Shown here: piece after piece, positions 62,247 to 64,000 of the stretch | Layout of the letters: each line of letters begins with the position of its first letter | Position numbering within the stretch: the first letter of the stretch is position 1 | Source of the DNA: Dysgonomonas mossii | GTDB lineage: Bacteria; Bacteroidota; Bacteroidia; Bacteroidales; Dysgonomonadaceae | DNA: 64,000 nt | NCBI RefSeq assembly: GCF_004569505.1 | Contig: NZ_SPPK01000001.1 | Location: 124,001-188,000 of the forward strand | Direction of reading: 5' to 3' | Position numbers and translations under genes: made by a program | Notes under the pieces: generated by a model | What the model was told of the DNA's origin: nothing | The model's database searches: none | What the model saw: the letters and a program-made list of their open reading frames with translations, nothing else

Positions 62247-63260
62247 ATGAAAAATATGCGTAATTTTATTCTCTTCCTCCTTATCCTATTCTCTATCTCA
62301 GTGAATGCCCAACACAAGTCTCTAAGCTTTAATAACAATGGTAAATTTAAGATCATCCAGTTTACCGATATCCACTATAAGAAGAATGTTCCCGAATCGG
62401 CAGTTGCCTTAAAGCTAATCAGTGAAGTGCTTGATGCCGAAAAACCGGACTTAGTTGTATTCACAGGTGATGTCATTTATGCGAAGCCTGTAAAAGAGGG
62501 GCTTGATGATATCTTCAACCTTGTGATAAAAAGGAAGATACCTTGGGCCTACGTATTCGGAAACCATGATGACGAACACGAAACATCTCGTCAGGAACTC
62601 ATGGATTTCGTAACCCTCAAACCATACTGTCTTGCTCAGGCAGGAGACAAGTCTTTGAACGGAGTAGGAAACTATATCCTCGAGGTGAAGGGAGCTTCGG
62701 AAGATAAGGTAAAGTCGGTTCTTTACTTTTTCGATTCGGGAGCTTATACCCCTATCAAAGAGGTTGGTACTTATGACTGGCTTGCATTCAATCAGGTAGA
62801 GTGGTATAGAGCTCAAAGTGCAGCATACACCAAACAAAATGCCGGAGTGCCTTACCCTGCCCTTGCCTTTTTCCATATCCCGTTGGTTGAGTACTCTATG
62901 ATGAAAGCTGAGAAATACGACCAGCTGATAGGAAGCCGTGATGAGAAAGAATGCCACGGAAAGATGAACACCGGAATGTTTGCAGCCATGCGCGAAGCCG
63001 GAGATGTGATGGGTACTTTTGTAGGGCACGACCACGACAACGATTATATAGGAGAATACTATAACATATACCTCGCTTATGGACGTTATTCGGGAGGCAA
63101 TACCGAGTACAACAACCTAGGTAAGAACGGATGCCGTGTCATAGAACTCGAAGAAGGCAAACGAACTTTCTCTACTTATATCCGACTGCTGGGTGGTGAC
63201 AAATTATACCCTGTAACTTACCCTGATACATTTGCCAAAAAAGCAGAAGTAAAACAATAG
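62247..63260 (+). CDS. Secreted metallophosphoesterase (calcineurin-like)
   Basis: A 337-residue protein from ATG 62247, with signal peptide 'MKNMRNFILFLLILFSISVNAQ'; the frame extends to 62130, but a promoter lies within that part. The metal-binding motifs are complete: 'QFTDIHYKK' (DxH), 'VFTGDVIY' (GD), 'FGNHDDEHE' (GNHD), 'FFHIPLVE' and 'VGHDHDNDYIG' (GHxH). Probably a periplasmic or surface phosphodiesterase/phosphatase. Substrate not known. Confidence 0.9.
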   Translation: MKNMRNFILFLLILFSISVNAQHKSLSFNNNGKFKIIQFTDIHYKKNVPESAVALKLISEVLDAEKPDLVVFTGDVIYAKPVKEGLDDIFNLVIKRKIPWAYVFGNHDDEHETSRQELMDFVTLKPYCLAQAGDKSLNGVGNYILEVKGASEDKVKSVLYFFDSGAYTPIKEVGTYDWLAFNQVEWYRAQSAAYTKQNAGVPYPALAFFHIPLVEYSMMKAEKYDQLIGSRDEKECHGKMNTGMFAAMREAGDVMGTFVGHDHDNDYIGEYYNIYLAYGRYSGGNTEYNNLGKNGCRVIELEEGKRTFSTYIRLLGGDKLYPVTYPDTFAKKAEVKQ

Positions 63261-63271
63261 AATAAATGTAG

Positions 63272-63299
63272 AGAGGCTGTCAAAAAAAACAGTCTCTTT
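63272..63299 (+). terminator. Terminator after the metallophosphoesterase gene
   Basis: AGAGGCTGT / ACAGTCTCT (one G-T) with a loop of A residues and a weak T-run (TTTA). It lies close to the end of the convergent thioesterase gene. Confidence 0.6.
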
Positions 63300-63729
63300 A
63301 CAATTCTACTCCTTCATATTTGGAAATGACTGAACGCCATACGTCGGGTATGCGCATCGATGATTGTGTATCTGCATCATAAGTCACGAAAACGGATTCG
63401 CAACGGCATTTTACTTCATCGTTTTTTACACTTCGTATTTGCTGAAGAAATACGCCGCTTTTGTCGCCCAGTTTTGTAATCTTGGTATCAACAACAATCT
63501 TTTCTTTGTAATAAATCGGGGAAAAGAAATCCACGTCGATATGCGCCAGTACAATCATTCCCTCAATCCAACTGACCGAAGCAGGCTTGATTACTTCAAA
63601 ATAATTGGTTTTTCCTAAATCAAAAAAACTGAAGTATATATTGTTGTTTATATGTCCTAGTGCGTCTATATCGTTGAACCGGATTTGAACCGGGAGTGTA
63701 GCTTTAAATGTTTCTGGTTTTATTTCCAT
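63298..63729 (-). CDS. Acyl-CoA thioesterase (4HBT hotdog family)
   Basis: A 143-residue hotdog-fold protein: 'PVQIRFNDIDALGHINNNIYFSFFDLGKTNYFEVI' (~14-48) has the RFxDxDxxGHxNNxxY signature; 'IVLAHIDVDFFSPIYYKEKIVVDTKITKLGDKSGVFLQQI' follows. It hydrolyses acyl-CoA of unknown type, probably YbgC/FadM-like. It starts 5 bp after the DUF721 gene. Confidence 0.92.
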   Translation of the reverse strand: MEIKPETFKATLPVQIRFNDIDALGHINNNIYFSFFDLGKTNYFEVIKPASVSWIEGMIVLAHIDVDFFSPIYYKEKIVVDTKITKLGDKSGVFLQQIRSVKNDEVKCRCESVFVTYDADTQSSMRIPDVWRSVISKYEGVEL

Positions 63730-63734
63730 TCGTC

Positions 63735-64000
63735 TTATCTGAATACTATATCGTTTACAACAGGCATGCCTGCATGTTCATTCAATTTTGTTATTAATTT
63801 ATCTTTAGCCATCATGAGCTCGGAACGTAATACCGATGAGCTGAGCGAGACATACAATACCCCATTCCGCAGGTAAATATTTGTTGTATAAGATGAAATC
63901 ATAGACCCCAAAAGCTTCGACCAGCCTGTAACAGCCCTGCTCTCGGCAAACTTTCTTTTGAAGAATTGATTCTCTTCAAAAAACTGTCTGAGTACTTCAC
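63735..64000 (-). CDS. DUF721 domain protein (5' end beyond window)
   Basis: The frame read leftward from the window edge gives at least 88 residues, with stop at 63735-63737. 'VLRQFFEENQFFKRKFAESRAVTGWSKLLGSMISSYTTNIYLRNGVLYVSLSSSVLRSELMMAKDKLITKLNE' is the DUF721/DciA pattern: an N-terminal helix, a W at the strand turn and the 'GVLYVxLxSSVLRxEL' strand. The family includes replicative helicase loader DciA. Its start is not in the window. Confidence 0.82.
   Translation of the reverse strand, partial: EVLRQFFEENQFFKRKFAESRAVTGWSKLLGSMISSYTTNIYLRNGVLYVSLSSSVLRSELMMAKDKLITKLNEHAGMPVVNDIVFR

Noticed and set aside
62451..63035. A 194-residue minus-strand open frame
   Set aside because: It runs antisense through the metallophosphoesterase, which has complete metal motifs. 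The reverse frame has no recognisable domain.

Overview
The window reads as a piece of a low-GC Bacteroidota chromosome, most likely Bacteroidales; Dysgonomonas-like is only a guess. The grounds are promoters of the TTTG / TAnnTTTG type, starts without Shine-Dalgarno sequences, an rpmB-rpmG-DUF4295-ftsY-rimO order, a eukaryote-type (GT3) glycogen synthase, DUF4252 genes beside an ECF sigma factor, and a Bacteroidota-type tyrosine integrase. No complete tRNA, rRNA or CRISPR array was seen.

Bases 1 to about 15,170 are the right part of an HK97-type siphovirus prophage. On the minus strand, in transcription order, lie a ribbon-helix-helix regulator, a sigma-like protein, an HNH nuclease, small and large terminase, portal, a small Cys-rich protein, protease, capsid, connector, head closure, gp10-like, tail completion, tail tube, chaperone-like protein and tape measure (cut by the window edge). 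A short divergent plus-strand early region (12,261-13,617) is preceded by two elaborate dyad operators. The integrase (13,684-14,973) borders the host. A 17-bp block that looks like the 3' end of a tRNA, followed by a plus-strand terminator, probably marks attR; the intact tRNA would then lie left of the window.

Bases 15,234-17,283 hold an operon bactofilin / actin-like ATPase / bactofilin. The actin-like protein appears circularly permuted: its phosphate-1 motif sits at the extreme C-terminus. This is the most unusual item in the window. Next come L-fucose catabolism (fucI, aldolase, kinase, fucP; 17,929-23,218) and a glycan group (methyltransferase, GT11 fucosyltransferase, GT2, LicD; 23,593-27,330).

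Bases 27,325-31,983 (minus) contain an HU-domain protein carrying a membrane anchor and LysM domain, a plain HU protein, rimO, ftsY, DUF4295, rpmG and rpmB. Plus-strand genes follow: an epimerase, an RluF-type pseudouridine synthase, gapA and a lipoprotein. Then come glycogen phosphorylase and synthase (minus), a PlsC-like acyltransferase, a double-META lipoprotein, and an operon of three DUF4252 proteins with an ECF sigma and anti-sigma factor behind an ECF-type promoter. mazG, dsbD, a phosphoethanolamine transferase and an outer-membrane protein complete this part.

Bases 51,743-62,056 are a full trp operon on the minus strand (trpB1-E-x-G-B2-D-x-x-C-F-A). Three non-trp genes are inserted (isochorismatase-like hydrolase, NAD(P)H quinone-reductase-like protein, MFS transporter). 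It is headed by a classical attenuator: a 19-codon leader peptide with three consecutive Trp codons and a strong terminator. The window closes with a secreted metallophosphoesterase, an acyl-CoA thioesterase and a partial DUF721 gene.
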